53,282 nt of DNA from an uncultured Deinococcota bacterium (GCA_947311535.1 CAMZLP010000152.1:1-53282); one strand, 5' to 3'. Positions 34,780-47,842 are shown, counted from the first letter of the stretch. Notes: generated from the letters alone by a model not told the origin. Numbers and translations: made by a program.

Positions 34780-34859
34780 AGCTTGCTATAAGACTTTATC
34801 AAAAGAGATTCCTTTATAATTTTAAAAAAATTGATAAAGAAATGAAAGTATGGCAAGCT
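34780..34859. repeat. Long imperfect hairpin between the DHH gene and gcvT
   Basis: AGCTTGC (34780-34786) pairs with GCAAGCT (34853-34859), and TTTATCAA (34795-34802) with TTGATAAA (34831-34838), with an asymmetric internal loop and a 28-nt AT-rich loop. No T-run follows. It begins 10 bp after the DHH gene stop. No glycine-riboswitch core is recognisable here. Confidence 0.5.
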
Positions 34860-34956
34860 AATAAAATCTAAATTAATGGTCATTCGAAAATAATTGTTTG
34901 CCGAGCTTTATACAAAGTATACAATTTTATTTACTAAAAAATGATTTTTTCTATGC

Positions 34957-34969
34957 TATCGTTTTTAGA
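34957..34969 (+). promoter_or_regulatory. Possible -10 box in front of gcvT
   Basis: TATCGT (34957-34962) lies 7 nt before ATG 34970, and TATGCT (34952-34957) 12 nt before it. There is no ribosome-binding site, again suggesting a leaderless or very short leader. Confidence 0.35.
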
Positions 34970-36025
34970 ATGAAAAAGACACCGCTTTATGATGAACACA
35001 TAGCACTCGGTGCTAAAATGTTGGACTTTGCTGGTTGGCAAATGCCTATTCGCTATAAAACAGGTATCAATGAAGAGCATAATGCTGTACGTACATCAGT
35101 AGGAGTATTTGATGTAAGCCATATGGGCGAAATAACGATTTCTGGCCCTGATGCAGCAGCTTTTTTGGATTATAGCTGTTTAAATACAGCTAGTAAATTA
35201 AAACCAGGCCGAGCGCAGTATTCTATGATTGCCAATGATTCTGGTGGTTTAGTTGATGACATATTCTTGTATCAGAATTCAGAAAATGATTATTTAATGA
35301 TTGCAAATGCAAGTAATATTGATGCAGTTATGAAACACCTTAGTAATTTAGCTGATGCTTATGATGTAAGCCTAATTGATGTCTCGGATAGTTGGGCATT
35401 GTTAGCTTTGCAAGGACCGGGTGCGGCTGTGCACCTGGCACGTTTTGTAGAGCATGATTTAACCAAACTAAGGCGTAATAGAAAAATTGTTACTCGTTTT
35501 AAAAATATAGTAATTGATCTTGCCAGAACTGGTTATACCGGTGAAGATGGTTTTGAAATATTATGCAGGCCTGATGATGTAAAAGATATTTGGAAGGCAT
35601 TGATTGAGGTCGGTGTTGTACCTGTGGGTTTGGCTGCAAGAGATAGTTTGCGTTTAGAAGCGGGCTTTCCATTATTTGGTCATGAATTTGACGCCACTAC
35701 AAATCCGCTTTGTAGTGACTACAGTTGGGTAGTAAAAGACAAAGATTTTTACGGTCGTGAAGCTATTTGGGATAAGCCTTGCTCAAAAAGATTAGTTGGC
35801 TTAGTACTAAATGAGCGTGGCGTAAGCAGGCAAGGCTATAAAGTATTTGTAGATGATATCGAAATTGGTGAAATTAGCTCAGGAACAGTGTCGCCTTTGA
35901 CTCGTAAAAGCTTGGCATTAGCTTGGATTGATAGTAAGTATGCCGAAATAGGGAATGAAGTATTTATTTCAATTAGAGATAGAAAGTTGTCGGCAACAAT
36001 AACTAAACCGCCATTTTATGGCTAA
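34970..36025 (+). CDS. gcvT: Glycine cleavage system T protein (aminomethyltransferase)
   Basis: This 351-aa enzyme releases ammonia from the aminomethyl-lipoyl H protein and gives methylene-tetrahydrofolate. Family text starts right at the chosen ATG (MKKTPLYDEHIALGAKMLDFAGWQMPI) and includes DVSHMGEI, ARTGYTGEDGFEI and LGLAARDSLRLEAG-like LAARDSLRLEAGFPLFGHE. An in-frame ATG 24 codons earlier (34898) gives a non-homologous extension and was rejected. It is first in the gcvT-gcvH-gcvP operon. Confidence 0.95.
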   Translation: MKKTPLYDEHIALGAKMLDFAGWQMPIRYKTGINEEHNAVRTSVGVFDVSHMGEITISGPDAAAFLDYSCLNTASKLKPGRAQYSMIANDSGGLVDDIFLYQNSENDYLMIANASNIDAVMKHLSNLADAYDVSLIDVSDSWALLALQGPGAAVHLARFVEHDLTKLRRNRKIVTRFKNIVIDLARTGYTGEDGFEILCRPDDVKDIWKALIEVGVVPVGLAARDSLRLEAGFPLFGHEFDATTNPLCSDYSWVVKDKDFYGREAIWDKPCSKRLVGLVLNERGVSRQGYKVFVDDIEIGEISSGTVSPLTRKSLALAWIDSKYAEIGNEVFISIRDRKLSATITKPPFYG

Positions 36026-36061
36026 AATTGTTTTATAATTTAAAATATAAGGAGATATTTT

Positions 36062-36448
36062 ATGACCCCAAAAAACCTGTTATATGCAGAATCGCATGAG
36101 TGGATAAAAGATAATGGTGATGGGACTGTTACCATTGGTATTACTGATCATGCTCAAGATTCTCTTGGTGATATTGTTTTTGTTGAGTTACCAGAGCTTG
36201 GTGACAGTTTTGCAATTGAAGAAGAGTTTGGTGTAGTTGAGTCTGTAAAAGCAGCTTCGGACCTTTATATGCCTGTGGCTGGTAGTATTATAGCTACAAA
36301 TCCTGAATTAGAAGATGAACCAGAAATAATCAACGAAGATCCATATGAAAAGGGTTGGATGATTACTGTCAAACTTGAGGATGTTGCTGATTTAGAAAAA
36401 CTATTAAATTTTGAAAAATACCAAGAATTTGTAGACGCTGAAGGCTAA
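36062..36448 (+). CDS. gcvH: Glycine cleavage system H protein (lipoyl carrier)
   Basis: The 128-aa lipoyl protein has the modified lysine in GVVESVKAASDLYMP and conserved YAESHEWI and GITDHAQDSLGDIVFVELPE blocks. It shuttles the aminomethyl group between P, T and L proteins. An AAGGAG site lies 7-8 nt before the ATG. It sits 36 bp behind gcvT and 3 bp before gcvP. Confidence 0.97.
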   Translation: MTPKNLLYAESHEWIKDNGDGTVTIGITDHAQDSLGDIVFVELPELGDSFAIEEEFGVVESVKAASDLYMPVAGSIIATNPELEDEPEIINEDPYEKGWMITVKLEDVADLEKLLNFEKYQEFVDAEG

Positions 36449-36451
36449 ACA

Positions 36452-39292
36452 ATGTCAAAATTAAATAGTAATACTGCGAGCGTATTTTCCGCTAGGCATA
36501 TTGGCCCTAGTAGTGCTGAAGTTCGCTCAATCCTGCAGAGCTTAGGCTATAAGAGTATAGAAGCTTTTATTGCCGCAACACTGCCAAAAAGCATTGAAAA
36601 AAATAATTTTGATATCACTGAGGCGTTAAGTGAGGTTGAGCTTTTAAATCAGGCAAAAGAATTAGCGGCCGAAAATAAAGTTTTTGATTCTTATATTGGT
36701 ATGGGTTATTACAATGCCCATACTCCAAATGTAATTGCCAGAAATGTTTTAGAAAACCCTGCTTGGTATACAGCCTATACGCCCTATCAAGCAGAGATTT
36801 CCCAAGGTCGTTTGGAAGCACTAATCAACTTTCAGCAAATGATTATGGATTTGACTGCTATGGATTTAGCCAATGCTTCTTTACTAGATGAGGCAACTGC
36901 GGCTGCTGAAGCTATGACTTTGTGCAAAAGGGTAGGGCGTAAGAATAAATCTAAGACTATTTTTGTTGCTCATGATATTCATCCGCAAACACTTGATGTA
37001 ATACAGACTCGAGCCAAATACCTTGATTATGAAGTACTAGTTGGCGACCCAGAGACCGAACTTGAAGATAATGAGTTTTTTGCAGTTGTAGCCCAATACC
37101 CTAGCTCGAGCGGAAGAATTTATGATCTTTCTAAAATCGCTGAACAGACTCATGCCAAAAAAGCTATGTTAATTGTTGCTAGTGATTTGCTAGCTTTAAC
37201 TGTTTTAAAAACACCTTCTGAAATGGGCGCAGATGTTGTTATAGGTAGCAGCCAAAGGTTTGGAGTGCCTATGTACTTTGGCGGGCCACATGCAGCATTT
37301 ATGGCAACTCATGAAAAATACAAGCGCTCTATTCCGGGACGGATAATTGGAGTTTCTAAAGATATGCGTGGCAACCGTGCTTATCGGATGACTTTGCAAA
37401 CTCGTGAGCAGCATATCAGGCGTGAAAAGGCAACTTCTAATATTTGTACGGCTCAAGCATTATTGGCCAATATGGCCGCTTTTTATGCTGTCTATCATGG
37501 GCCTGAGGGTTTAAAAGAAATTGCTAATCGGGTTCATGGTTTAAGTGATTTGCTAGCAACTATGCTCGAGGCTAACGGATTTAAGCTCGAGCATAAGCAA
37601 TTTTTTGATACCATTAAAATACTAGTTGACAAACCCCAAAGTTATATTAAAAAAGCCCAAGCTGCCGCTATGAATTTTCGAGAATATGACAATGCATTGG
37701 GTATCAGTTTAGATGAAACTACAACTTATTCAGACATTGAAACAATCTTGAGCATTTTTGGAATTGAGGCTGAACTTAATAAAACTAATTTAGAAAGTCG
37801 AATAGCAAAAGATTTAAAGAGAACAAGTGAGTTTTTAGAGCACCCTGTTTTTAATAGCTATCAGTCCGAAACCGAGATGATGCGCTATCTAAAACGTTTG
37901 GAGAACAAAGACTATTCGCTAGTTCATGGCATGATTCCTCTGGGTTCATGTACCATGAAGCTAAATGCAGCTGCTGAAATGATGCCAATTAGCTGGGCAG
38001 AATTTGCTAATATACATCCTTATGCACCTGCGGAGCAAACAACTGGCTATAGAGCTTTAATCGATGAGCTCGAGCAAATGCTAATAAATATCACCGGCTA
38101 TGATGCCTTTAGCATGCAGCCAAACTCTGGGGCTTCTGGTGAATTTGCTGGCTTAGTTACTATCCGTCGTTATCAAGAAGACATGGGCCAAGGGCATAGA
38201 ACGGTTTGCCTAATCCCAAGCTCAGCTCATGGTACAAACCCAGCTAGTGCTGCAATGGCTGGTATGGATGTGGTAGTAGTTGCCTGTGATGAAAACGGCA
38301 ATGTTGACACCGAAGATTTACGAGCCAAGGCCCAAGAACATGCCGACAAGCTATCGGCACTGATGATTACTTATCCGTCTACTCATGGAGTTTTTGAAGA
38401 AGATGTGCAAGAGATTTGCCAAATCGTACATGATTTTGGCGGCCAAGTATATATGGATGGTGCTAATCTGAATGCACTTGTTGCTCTTAGCGATATGGCT
38501 ACTATTGGCTCTGATGTTTCGCACCTAAATTTGCACAAAACATTTGCTATCCCACACGGTGGCGGGGGCCCTGGTATGGGCCCAATTGGGGTGCGTAAGC
38601 ACTTGGCTCCTTATTTACCAAACCATGTTGTCACCCCTGACCCTAATCTAAAAGATAATGGGGCTGTATCAGCAAGTCATTTTGGTAGCCCCGGAATTTT
38701 GCCGATTTCTTGGGCTTATATAAAAATGCTTGGAACTTCGGGTTTAAAACAGTCTACTCAGATGGCTATTTTAAATGCAAACTATATTTCGCATAGGCTC
38801 GAGCCTTATTACCCAGTACTTTATAAAGGTAAAACTGGTAATGTAGCCCACGAATGTATTATTGATATACGCCCTATTAAAGAAAAAACCGCTGTTAGCG
38901 AAGAAGATATTGCCAAGCGACTAATGGACTATGGTTTCCACGCTCCTACCATGAGCTTTCCTGTAGTTGGTACTTTAATGATAGAACCAACCGAAAGTGA
39001 ATCTAAAGCTGAGTTAGACCGCTTTGTTAATGCGATGATAAGTATTCGTAAAGAAATAGAAGCAATTGAAAACGGCGAAATTAACTTAATGGATAGCCCA
39101 TTAAAATACGCCCCACATAGCCAAGAAGATATTGTTGCCAAATGGGATAGAAAGTATACTCGTGAGCAAGCGGTATTTCCAAGTCCAGAAGTGCGTGCTA
39201 GCAAGTTTTGGCCAGCTGTTAACCGTATAGACAATGTTCATGGCGATAAAAACTTTTTCTGCTCTTGTCTACCAATCGAGGATTATCAATAG
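36452..39292 (+). CDS. gcvP: Glycine dehydrogenase (decarboxylating), single-chain P protein
   Basis: The 946-aa PLP enzyme decarboxylates glycine onto the H protein. Both halves of the family (GcvPA- and GcvPB-like) are in one chain: [17 protein letters not shown] at the N-terminus, and the PLP lysine in [35 protein letters not shown] is also conserved. The length is normal for the homodimeric type, in contrast to the split gcvPA/gcvPB of many Gram-positives and Thermus. It contains six CTCGAG-core palindromes, the highest number of any gene here. Confidence 0.97.
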   Translation: MSKLNSNTASVFSARHIGPSSAEVRSILQSLGYKSIEAFIAATLPKSIEKNNFDITEALSEVELLNQAKELAAENKVFDSYIGMGYYNAHTPNVIARNVLENPAWYTAYTPYQAEISQGRLEALINFQQMIMDLTAMDLANASLLDEATAAAEAMTLCKRVGRKNKSKTIFVAHDIHPQTLDVIQTRAKYLDYEVLVGDPETELEDNEFFAVVAQYPSSSGRIYDLSKIAEQTHAKKAMLIVASDLLALTVLKTPSEMGADVVIGSSQRFGVPMYFGGPHAAFMATHEKYKRSIPGRIIGVSKDMRGNRAYRMTLQTREQHIRREKATSNICTAQALLANMAAFYAVYHGPEGLKEIANRVHGLSDLLATMLEANGFKLEHKQFFDTIKILVDKPQSYIKKAQAAAMNFREYDNALGISLDETTTYSDIETILSIFGIEAELNKTNLESRIAKDLKRTSEFLEHPVFNSYQSETEMMRYLKRLENKDYSLVHGMIPLGSCTMKLNAAAEMMPISWAEFANIHPYAPAEQTTGYRALIDELEQMLINITGYDAFSMQPNSGASGEFAGLVTIRRYQEDMGQGHRTVCLIPSSAHGTNPASAAMAGMDVVVVACDENGNVDTEDLRAKAQEHADKLSALMITYPSTHGVFEEDVQEICQIVHDFGGQVYMDGANLNALVALSDMATIGSDVSHLNLHKTFAIPHGGGGPGMGPIGVRKHLAPYLPNHVVTPDPNLKDNGAVSASHFGSPGILPISWAYIKMLGTSGLKQSTQMAILNANYISHRLEPYYPVLYKGKTGNVAHECIIDIRPIKEKTAVSEEDIAKRLMDYGFHAPTMSFPVVGTLMIEPTESESKAELDRFVNAMISIRKEIEAIENGEINLMDSPLKYAPHSQEDIVAKWDRKYTREQAVFPSPEVRASKFWPAVNRIDNVHGDKNFFCSCLPIEDYQ

Positions 39293-39313
39293 AATGATAA
39301 TTTCTAATTAATT

Positions 39314-39355
39314 AAAAAAAAAGACCTTTAGGGAATTTCCCTAAAGGTCTTTTTT
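39314..39355. terminator. Strong bidirectional intrinsic terminator
   Basis: AAGACCTTTAGGGA (39321-39334) pairs perfectly with 39339-39352. A T-run follows on the plus strand, and an A-run (39314-39322) gives a T-run on the minus strand. It serves both gcvP and the convergent PEGA-protein gene. Confidence 0.93.
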
Positions 39356-39366
39356 AAGCTTAAATT

Positions 39367-40881
39367 TTAATAGTAAATATCTAAACTAAATTCTTTACTA
39401 CCTGTTTTCTTAAGTTCTATATATAATTCAACATCAGCAAGTTCATATTTTGCTTCTATACGATTAGTTTTGGGTTTATTGCGAACTCGTTTCCAGCCAT
39501 TTAGGAATAATTGGCTGTTTAAATCCTCCATAATTGTTTCTAAGTTTGAATCTACTTCAAATTCGATATAGATACCGTGTTTATTTGGCTCTTCATAAAG
39601 AATTCTAGAACCTGGGAATAAGCTTAAGCTGGTGTATTCGTCAATATAAGTTTGTGGAGCATTAAGATTACTAAATTTAACAGCTACGACGGTTTCTTGC
39701 CCTGTTCTTACATTAAATGCAAGGTTTTCGTCAGGATATCCAGCAAAGCTTAATTTGGCACTATAATTACCTTTATTTAAAGAGATTGGCCCAAAAGGAG
39801 TTGTGCCCAAGTAACTATTATTAACATAAACATCTGCCCCAGCTGGCTCACTATCAAAGTAAACCTGGCCACTATTATCCTGCTCTAAAACAGGGTTGAT
39901 TACAGTTGTTTGACCAACTTCCGTATAGATATTACGACTAAAATTTAGGTAACCAGCTAAGCGAAGTTCGACCATGTGGTTGCCAGCAGATACAGAAATT
40001 GAAACTGGGCTATTACCAAGATATTGACCGTCTATATAAACTTCTGCTTGGCTTGGGCTCGAGCCTATATTAAGGTTTGCTGTTTGTACTGTTGATTCTA
40101 AAGTAACACTAACAGATGTTGTTTGATTAGCAAAAACTTCTACTTGACTTTCAAAGTTTTTGTAATTGGCTAGTTTTAATTCTACTAGGTAGTTACCTAC
40201 TTTAGTATTAAGGCTCATTGGGGTTGTGCCAACAAAATTACCAAAAACATAAACATCTGCACCACTAGGTGTTGATCTAAAATCTAAGCTTCCTGAACGA
40301 TTAGAAGTGCTATTTTCACTGACAACTTCAAATAATACTGTATCTGTCACCCAACTATTTTGAGGTTTTGGTTGTACAATTATGCTAAGGGTTTGAGCAA
40401 ATTCATTTTGGTTCATAGCAGAAGTTGCAAAATTTGGATTATTGCTATAACTTGCCAATGAGCTAACATCAAGAGCTTCCTTGGAAGCTAAAACAATTAG
40501 TTTATCTATGCCCAAAGGGCCCTCCACCTTGAAGCTGTACGGCGCATTGCTAGCCGGGAAGTATTTGATTTGACCAGCAGATAAGAAATTATTTAAACCT
40601 TCTTGGTCAAAGCGGTTTGGTAAAATCTGATTTATTTCACCATTAGAACGTACATCAAATAAATAGACGTAGGCATCTTCATTGACTCTTACCCCAATTA
40701 TGATATCTTCGGTAACCTTATATTTAGGAATTGCTTGCCCACTTGGGTCTTTGTTTAGCCAGACCTCTGCCGAAAAACTCGGCTTGGGGTTTACAACTAT
40801 AGATTGGGTATCAATTACCACATTTTGGGCAAAGCTCAAACTTAAAACCATTGTTATTAAAATTAAAACTATTTTTTTCAT
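39367..40881 (-). CDS. Secreted DUF4384/PEGA-domain protein
   Basis: The 504-aa protein has a signal peptide (MKKIVLILITMVLSLSFAQN). A DUF4384-like domain (about 35-165; VWLNKDPSGQ, DVRSNGEINQILPNRFDQEG) is followed by three PEGA repeats (about 197-265, 268-335, 338-402) with the recurring S-P-x-GA-x-VY-V/I-x-G-x-x-x-G-x-x-P pattern, and a 90-residue C-terminal part of unknown fold. PEGA domains are surface-linked and common in Deinococcota. A binding or structural role at the envelope is likely. AAGGAG precedes the ATG. GGCTCGAGCC at 40056 encodes Gly-Ser-Ser in a PEGA repeat. Confidence 0.85.
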   Translation of the reverse strand: MKKIVLILITMVLSLSFAQNVVIDTQSIVVNPKPSFSAEVWLNKDPSGQAIPKYKVTEDIIIGVRVNEDAYVYLFDVRSNGEINQILPNRFDQEGLNNFLSAGQIKYFPASNAPYSFKVEGPLGIDKLIVLASKEALDVSSLASYSNNPNFATSAMNQNEFAQTLSIIVQPKPQNSWVTDTVLFEVVSENSTSNRSGSLDFRSTPSGADVYVFGNFVGTTPMSLNTKVGNYLVELKLANYKNFESQVEVFANQTTSVSVTLESTVQTANLNIGSSPSQAEVYIDGQYLGNSPVSISVSAGNHMVELRLAGYLNFSRNIYTEVGQTTVINPVLEQDNSGQVYFDSEPAGADVYVNNSYLGTTPFGPISLNKGNYSAKLSFAGYPDENLAFNVRTGQETVVAVKFSNLNAPQTYIDEYTSLSLFPGSRILYEEPNKHGIYIEFEVDSNLETIMEDLNSQLFLNGWKRVRNKPKTNRIEAKYELADVELYIELKKTGSKEFSLDIYY

Positions 40882-40969
40882 ATTTTCTCCTTACCTTCTA
40901 AGGTATTTTATCAATATTTAGCTAGTAAATATATTTGAATTATAAAGATGTATTAATACTTAACTATGC

Positions 40970-41167
40970 TCAACTTAAACCAAAACCAGTACTAACATAG
41001 GTATCCATCGAGTTTAAAGCTGAGGCTAATTTTATAGCTGAGAAATTCTCTCGAAAAACCATATATTGTTCACCATCTTCTGTATTAATCAATGTGCCAA
41101 CCGATAAAAGCTGGGGATTTAATTTCTTTAAATCGCTTTCTTCAATTTTCACAACCCATCTTTTCAT
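40970..41167 (-). CDS. Orphan 65-aa protein with strong ribosome-binding site
   Basis: AAAGGAGG lies 6 nt before ATG 41167 and the frame is clean for 65 codons. The product (starting MKRWVVKIEESDLKKLNPQL) is soluble, with no signal peptide, helix-turn-helix or metal motif visible. It begins beta-strand-like (RWVVKIEE) and ends with a serine/glycine tail. I do not recognise it. It lies behind the PEGA gene's promoter region, on the same strand. Confidence 0.65.
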   Translation of the reverse strand: MKRWVVKIEESDLKKLNPQLLSVGTLINTEDGEQYMVFRENFSAIKLASALNSMDTYVSTGFGLS

Positions 41168-41543
41168 AGAATCCTCCTTTTGAGATAGTTATTAAATAAT
41201 ATTATAGGCAAGAATAGATGCATTCTTTAAATTTTCGTCACAAATTGGCTTAAAGGTGGATTTTACATAAAATTTAAATCTGAGAAAATGACTAAATAAT
41301 AAGTAAAATTTTCATGAAATATGTGCTTAAATTAGTAAAGCCTACGGAAAACAGGGCTTCGGTCTTGCTCGTTTAGCAGTACTTAAGAGCTCCTAAATCT
41401 TTTAGTAAGTCGTTTTTAGTTAGGGTTGTTAGTAAGCCTGATAACTAATACCAAGCTTAATGAACTATTTCTTTTATAAAATTTCTCAAGTAGATTTGTA
41501 CGTTCAAATTTTGGACTTTCGCAGTCTACGACTTTTTCCTTTA

Positions 41544-41601
41544 CCCTCATTTGATATTAGTAAGAAAGTTAGAAGCTAGATTCTGATTGAGCTTGGTATT
41601 A
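41544..41601 (+). repeat. Dispersed intergenic repeat, copy B
   Basis: The segment starts CCCTCATTTGATATT and ends TTGAGCTTGGTATTA, the same length as copy A. Upstream AGTCTACGAC (41524-41533) also matches copy C (AGTCTTCGAC at 8055-8046, minus strand), with equal spacing to GATATTA. This suggests a degenerate repeat family or a shared regulatory element. Confidence 0.55.
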
Positions 41602-41727
41602 AAGTGCTTTAGCTGAAAAATATCTAAAGTTTTAAGACAAAAATATTATGGTAGGATTTTTGATTGTAAAAAAACAATGGTTTTTGCCTAAAAATACCTT
41701 TCTAATTTAGATTTTAGTAGAAATAAC

Positions 41728-41756
41728 TTGACTAGTAATTTGTAATAAGCTAAACT
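41728..41756 (+). promoter_or_regulatory. Probable pheS operon promoter
   Basis: TTGACT (41728-41733), 17-bp spacer, TAAACT (41751-41756). Transcription would begin near 41763 and give a leader of about 110 nt before pheS. Confidence 0.6.
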
Positions 41757-41799
41757 CTTGGCTATGAGAAGTATTATAGCTTCGCTATTTACTAACTAA

Positions 41800-41861
41800 G
41801 CATAGGTTTAAACTTATGCTATTTTTGCGCTGCCCCAAAATTCGGGCGGTGTTTTTTTTGT
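41800..41861 (+). terminator. Attenuator-like leader structure in front of pheS
   Basis: A hairpin GCATAGGTTT/AAACTTATGC (41800-41819) is followed by GCGCTGCCC (41827-41835) pairing with GGGCGGTGT (41843-41851, three G-T wobbles) and a T-run. The second structure is an intrinsic terminator placed 14 nt before ATG 41876. An 11-codon frame (41764-41799, MRSIIASLFTN) precedes the hairpins but has only one Phe codon. Confidence 0.6.
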
Positions 41862-41866
41862 TATGA

Positions 41867-45197
<3,331 letters not shown>

Positions 45198-45201
<4 letters not shown>

Positions 45202-45731
45202 CTTGGTTTGATTTTTTATTAATGGCCTTTATGGCTTCCCTCATCGCTTTAGGTGTAAAACGGCAGATGGGTGGTTTATTGGTTGGCATTGGTGCAACGG
45301 TTCTTTTTAGAGTGCTAATTGTTATTGCTACAAATAGTAGAAGTGAGTTAGCTATTGCTTTTGCTCTTATTGCTGGATTAATACTTGGTTTATTCGGCCT
45401 TAAGCTAAACAGTATTAAATTATCAGGGCTATTTAAAAGTATCTTAGGTGGATTTGGTGGAGTTTTATTAGGGATATTAATGCTCTTGGCAATAATAACA
45501 TCATTGCCCATAGGAAAAAATATTAATGATCAATTTGTTTATCCTAGTCAGCAATTACCAAGAGCTGTAAGATCGGCTGTTCAAGAGTCATATTTTGTGG
45601 ATATTGGCCGTAATATTTTATTATTTCCACTCTTAGAAAAAGACAATCATTTTTCTACTAGCAGTGCAAAAATTTACAGGATGCTACACAGCTTAGTTGT
45701 TGTAGCTAAACCTTGGGAAAAGGAGTTGTAA
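45198..45731 (+). CDS. Small membrane protein of unknown function (CvpA-like topology)
   Basis: The 177-aa protein has about four hydrophobic segments in its first 105 residues (WFDFLLMAFMASLIALGV, LLVGIGATVLFRVLIVIA, LAIAFALIAGLILGLFGL, ILGGFGGVLLGILMLLAIIT) and a soluble tail. The arrangement recalls CvpA family proteins, but I see no decisive motif. Its ATG overlaps the pheT stop (ATGA), so it is translated with the synthetase. It ends 16 nt before the ribozyme cleavage site of glmS. Confidence 0.7.
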
Positions 45732-45746
45732 TTTAGATTTTGGGAA

Positions 45747-45913
45747 AGCGCAAGACCAAATTATTTATAATTTGGTGACGAGGCGGAGGGCCCTTATTTA
45801 CTAAGGGATAGGCAACAGCTGAAAATGCGAGCGTAGTATTGATATTTATTTACTACAAAAGTCTGCGGGCCCCTCCTGAGCATAACCCCTCACCCAAGAA
45901 AAATCAGGGTTAA
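45747..45913 (+). ncRNA. glmS ribozyme (glucosamine-6-phosphate-dependent self-cleaving leader)
   Basis: Directly upstream of glmS. The cleavage site is A45747/G45748 in AAAGCGC. The hairpin ACCAAATTA/TAATTTGGT (45755-45776) follows, then the hallmark GTGACGAGGCGGAGG (45775-45789). Complementary GCGGGCCCCTCCTG (45865-45878) is next, then a closing AACCC/GGGTT stem (45884-45888 with 45907-45911). This order matches the known ribozyme core, where glucosamine-6-phosphate acts as a catalytic cofactor and cleavage leads to decay of the glmS mRNA. Exact pseudoknot pairing was not modelled. Confidence 0.85.
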
Positions 45914-45976
45914 AAACAAGTAATTAAATATTTTGAATATATAAAAGCACTATAAGCTTTATTTAGGAGTATTAGT

Positions 45977-47794
45977 ATGTGTGGAATTGTTGGCTATATT
46001 GGTCATAGAGAAGCAGCAGACGTAGTAGTGGACGGTTTGACTAGGCTTGAGTACCGTGGATATGATTCAGCAGGTATAGTGACCGCTGATAGCCAAGCCC
46101 AGTTAGAAGTTGTAAAAAGAGCTGGAAAACTTAGCATTTTAAAAGAAGCCTTAAAAACCAACCCATTAAAAGGCAATATAGGAATAGGCCATACTCGTTG
46201 GGCAACCCATGGAAAACCCAATGATGTAAATTCGCATCCGCATCTTTCAGAAGATAGTAAGCTAGCAGTTATTCATAACGGTATTATAGAAAACTATATG
46301 CCTTTAAAAGCAAAGCTAATTTCTAATGGTCATGATTTTGTTTCTGATACAGATACCGAAGTAATTGTTCATTTGATAGAAGAGCATTACCAAGGTGATT
46401 TAGTAGAAGCTGTCCAAAATGCTTTAAAAGAAGTAACTGGAGCTTATGCGCTGGTTGTTTCTCATATAGATCATGAGGTAATTGTGGCAGCAAGAGCAAC
46501 TAGTCCTATGGTTATTGGAATTGGTGAGAATGAAAACTTTGTTGCTAGTGATGTACCAGCCCTATTGCCCTATACACGCAAGGTAATTTTCTTACATGAT
46601 GGTGATATGGCTTTGATTAAAAAAGCTAGTATTGAATTAAGCGATTTTGATGGAAACATTGTAGAACGAGAAATTAGTACAATAGATTGGGATGCAGAAG
46701 CTGCTGAAAAGTCTGGCTATGAGCACTACATGCTAAAAGAGATATATGAACAGCCTACAGTTTTACAAAATACTTTTGGTGGCCGTTTTGCTGCTAACGG
46801 TATGGATGTTGAATTAGACTTAGGCCTGGATCCAAATAGCATTAATCGGGTAGTGATTACCGCAGCAGGAACTGCCTATTACTCTGGTGCAGTTGGTGAA
46901 TACTTAATTGAACAAGTTGCTAAAATTCCTACCGAGATAGAACTGGCCAGTGAATTTCGTTATCGTAAACCAATTTTAGATGAAAATACTTTGTGTATTG
47001 TTGTTTCTCAATCTGGTGAGACTATAGATACCTTAGAGGCTTTGCGTGAGGCAAAAAGACAAGGCGCCAAGACTTTGGCTATTCTAAATGTAAAAGGTTC
47101 GTCAATATCACGAGAAGTTGATGACAGTTTATACATTCATGCAGGCCCTGAAATTGGGGTGGCTAGTACCAAGGCTTATATGGCAATGCTCGCTGCATTT
47201 GAGCTTATTGCTATTTGGCTTGGTCGGGCTCGAGCCGAATTGTCCGATAGTGTGGCAAGTGAGTTAATTCAGGCATTACGCAGCACCCCAGGTTTGGTAG
47301 AACATGCCCTAGAAGAGCGTGAGCATATTGCTCAAATTGCTGAGCAGTTTAAAGATAAGCGTGATTATTTATTTTTAGGTCGTGGTATTAATTTCCCAAC
47401 AGCTTTAGAAGGTGCACTTAAACTAAAAGAAATTAGTTATATCCACGCAGAAGCTTATGCCACTGGTGAAATGAAGCACGGTCCTATTGCCCTAATTGAT
47501 GAAAATATGCCAATTGTAGCTATTGCTACGGCTTCGGAACTCTATGAAAAGACTATTTCAAATATTCAAGAGGTAAAGGCTCGAGACGGTATTATCATTT
47601 CTTTAGCAAACCCTGATGATGAGCAAATAGCAATTCATTCTGACCATGTAATCCGCGTACCAAAGGTGCACGAGTTAATTTCTCCGATGATAAATGTAGC
47701 TTCTTTGCAGTTACTTGCTTATGAAACAGCCCACAGGCTTGAACTAGATGTTGACCAACCACGTAACTTAGCCAAAAGTGTAACCGTAGAATAA
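45977..47794 (+). CDS. glmS: Glutamine-fructose-6-phosphate aminotransferase (isomerizing)
   Basis: This 605-aa enzyme makes glucosamine-6-phosphate for peptidoglycan. The N-terminal glutaminase starts with the Cys2 nucleophile (MCGIVGYIGHR) and contains HTRWATHGKPNDVNSHPH. Two SIS domains (about 285-420 and 455-590) have VVSQSGETIDTLEALREAK and KEISYIHAEAYATGEMKHGP, ending PRNLAKSVTVE as usual. AGGAG precedes the ATG. Feedback control is by the upstream ribozyme. Confidence 0.98.
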   Translation: MCGIVGYIGHREAADVVVDGLTRLEYRGYDSAGIVTADSQAQLEVVKRAGKLSILKEALKTNPLKGNIGIGHTRWATHGKPNDVNSHPHLSEDSKLAVIHNGIIENYMPLKAKLISNGHDFVSDTDTEVIVHLIEEHYQGDLVEAVQNALKEVTGAYALVVSHIDHEVIVAARATSPMVIGIGENENFVASDVPALLPYTRKVIFLHDGDMALIKKASIELSDFDGNIVEREISTIDWDAEAAEKSGYEHYMLKEIYEQPTVLQNTFGGRFAANGMDVELDLGLDPNSINRVVITAAGTAYYSGAVGEYLIEQVAKIPTEIELASEFRYRKPILDENTLCIVVSQSGETIDTLEALREAKRQGAKTLAILNVKGSSISREVDDSLYIHAGPEIGVASTKAYMAMLAAFELIAIWLGRARAELSDSVASELIQALRSTPGLVEHALEEREHIAQIAEQFKDKRDYLFLGRGINFPTALEGALKLKEISYIHAEAYATGEMKHGPIALIDENMPIVAIATASELYEKTISNIQEVKARDGIIISLANPDDEQIAIHSDHVIRVPKVHELISPMINVASLQLLAYETAHRLELDVDQPRNLAKSVTVE

Positions 47795-47803
47795 ATATTA
47801 TTA

Positions 47804-47842
47804 AAAATAAAAAAGCCGCATCGTAAAAATGCGGCTTTTTTA
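47804..47842. terminator. Bidirectional intrinsic terminator between glmS and pntB
   Basis: AAAAGCCGCAT (47811-47821) pairs with ATGCGGCTTTT (47829-47839) over a 7-nt loop. A T-run lies on the plus side and an A-run on the other. It ends both converging transcripts. Confidence 0.92.

Noticed and set aside
34780-34969. Glycine riboswitch upstream of gcvT
   Set aside because: The expected conserved aptamer cores are not present, and gcvT seems to be translated from a very short leader.
34898-34969. 24-residue N-terminal extension of gcvT
   Set aside because: Family homology starts exactly at ATG 34970, and a -10-like box falls inside the would-be extension.
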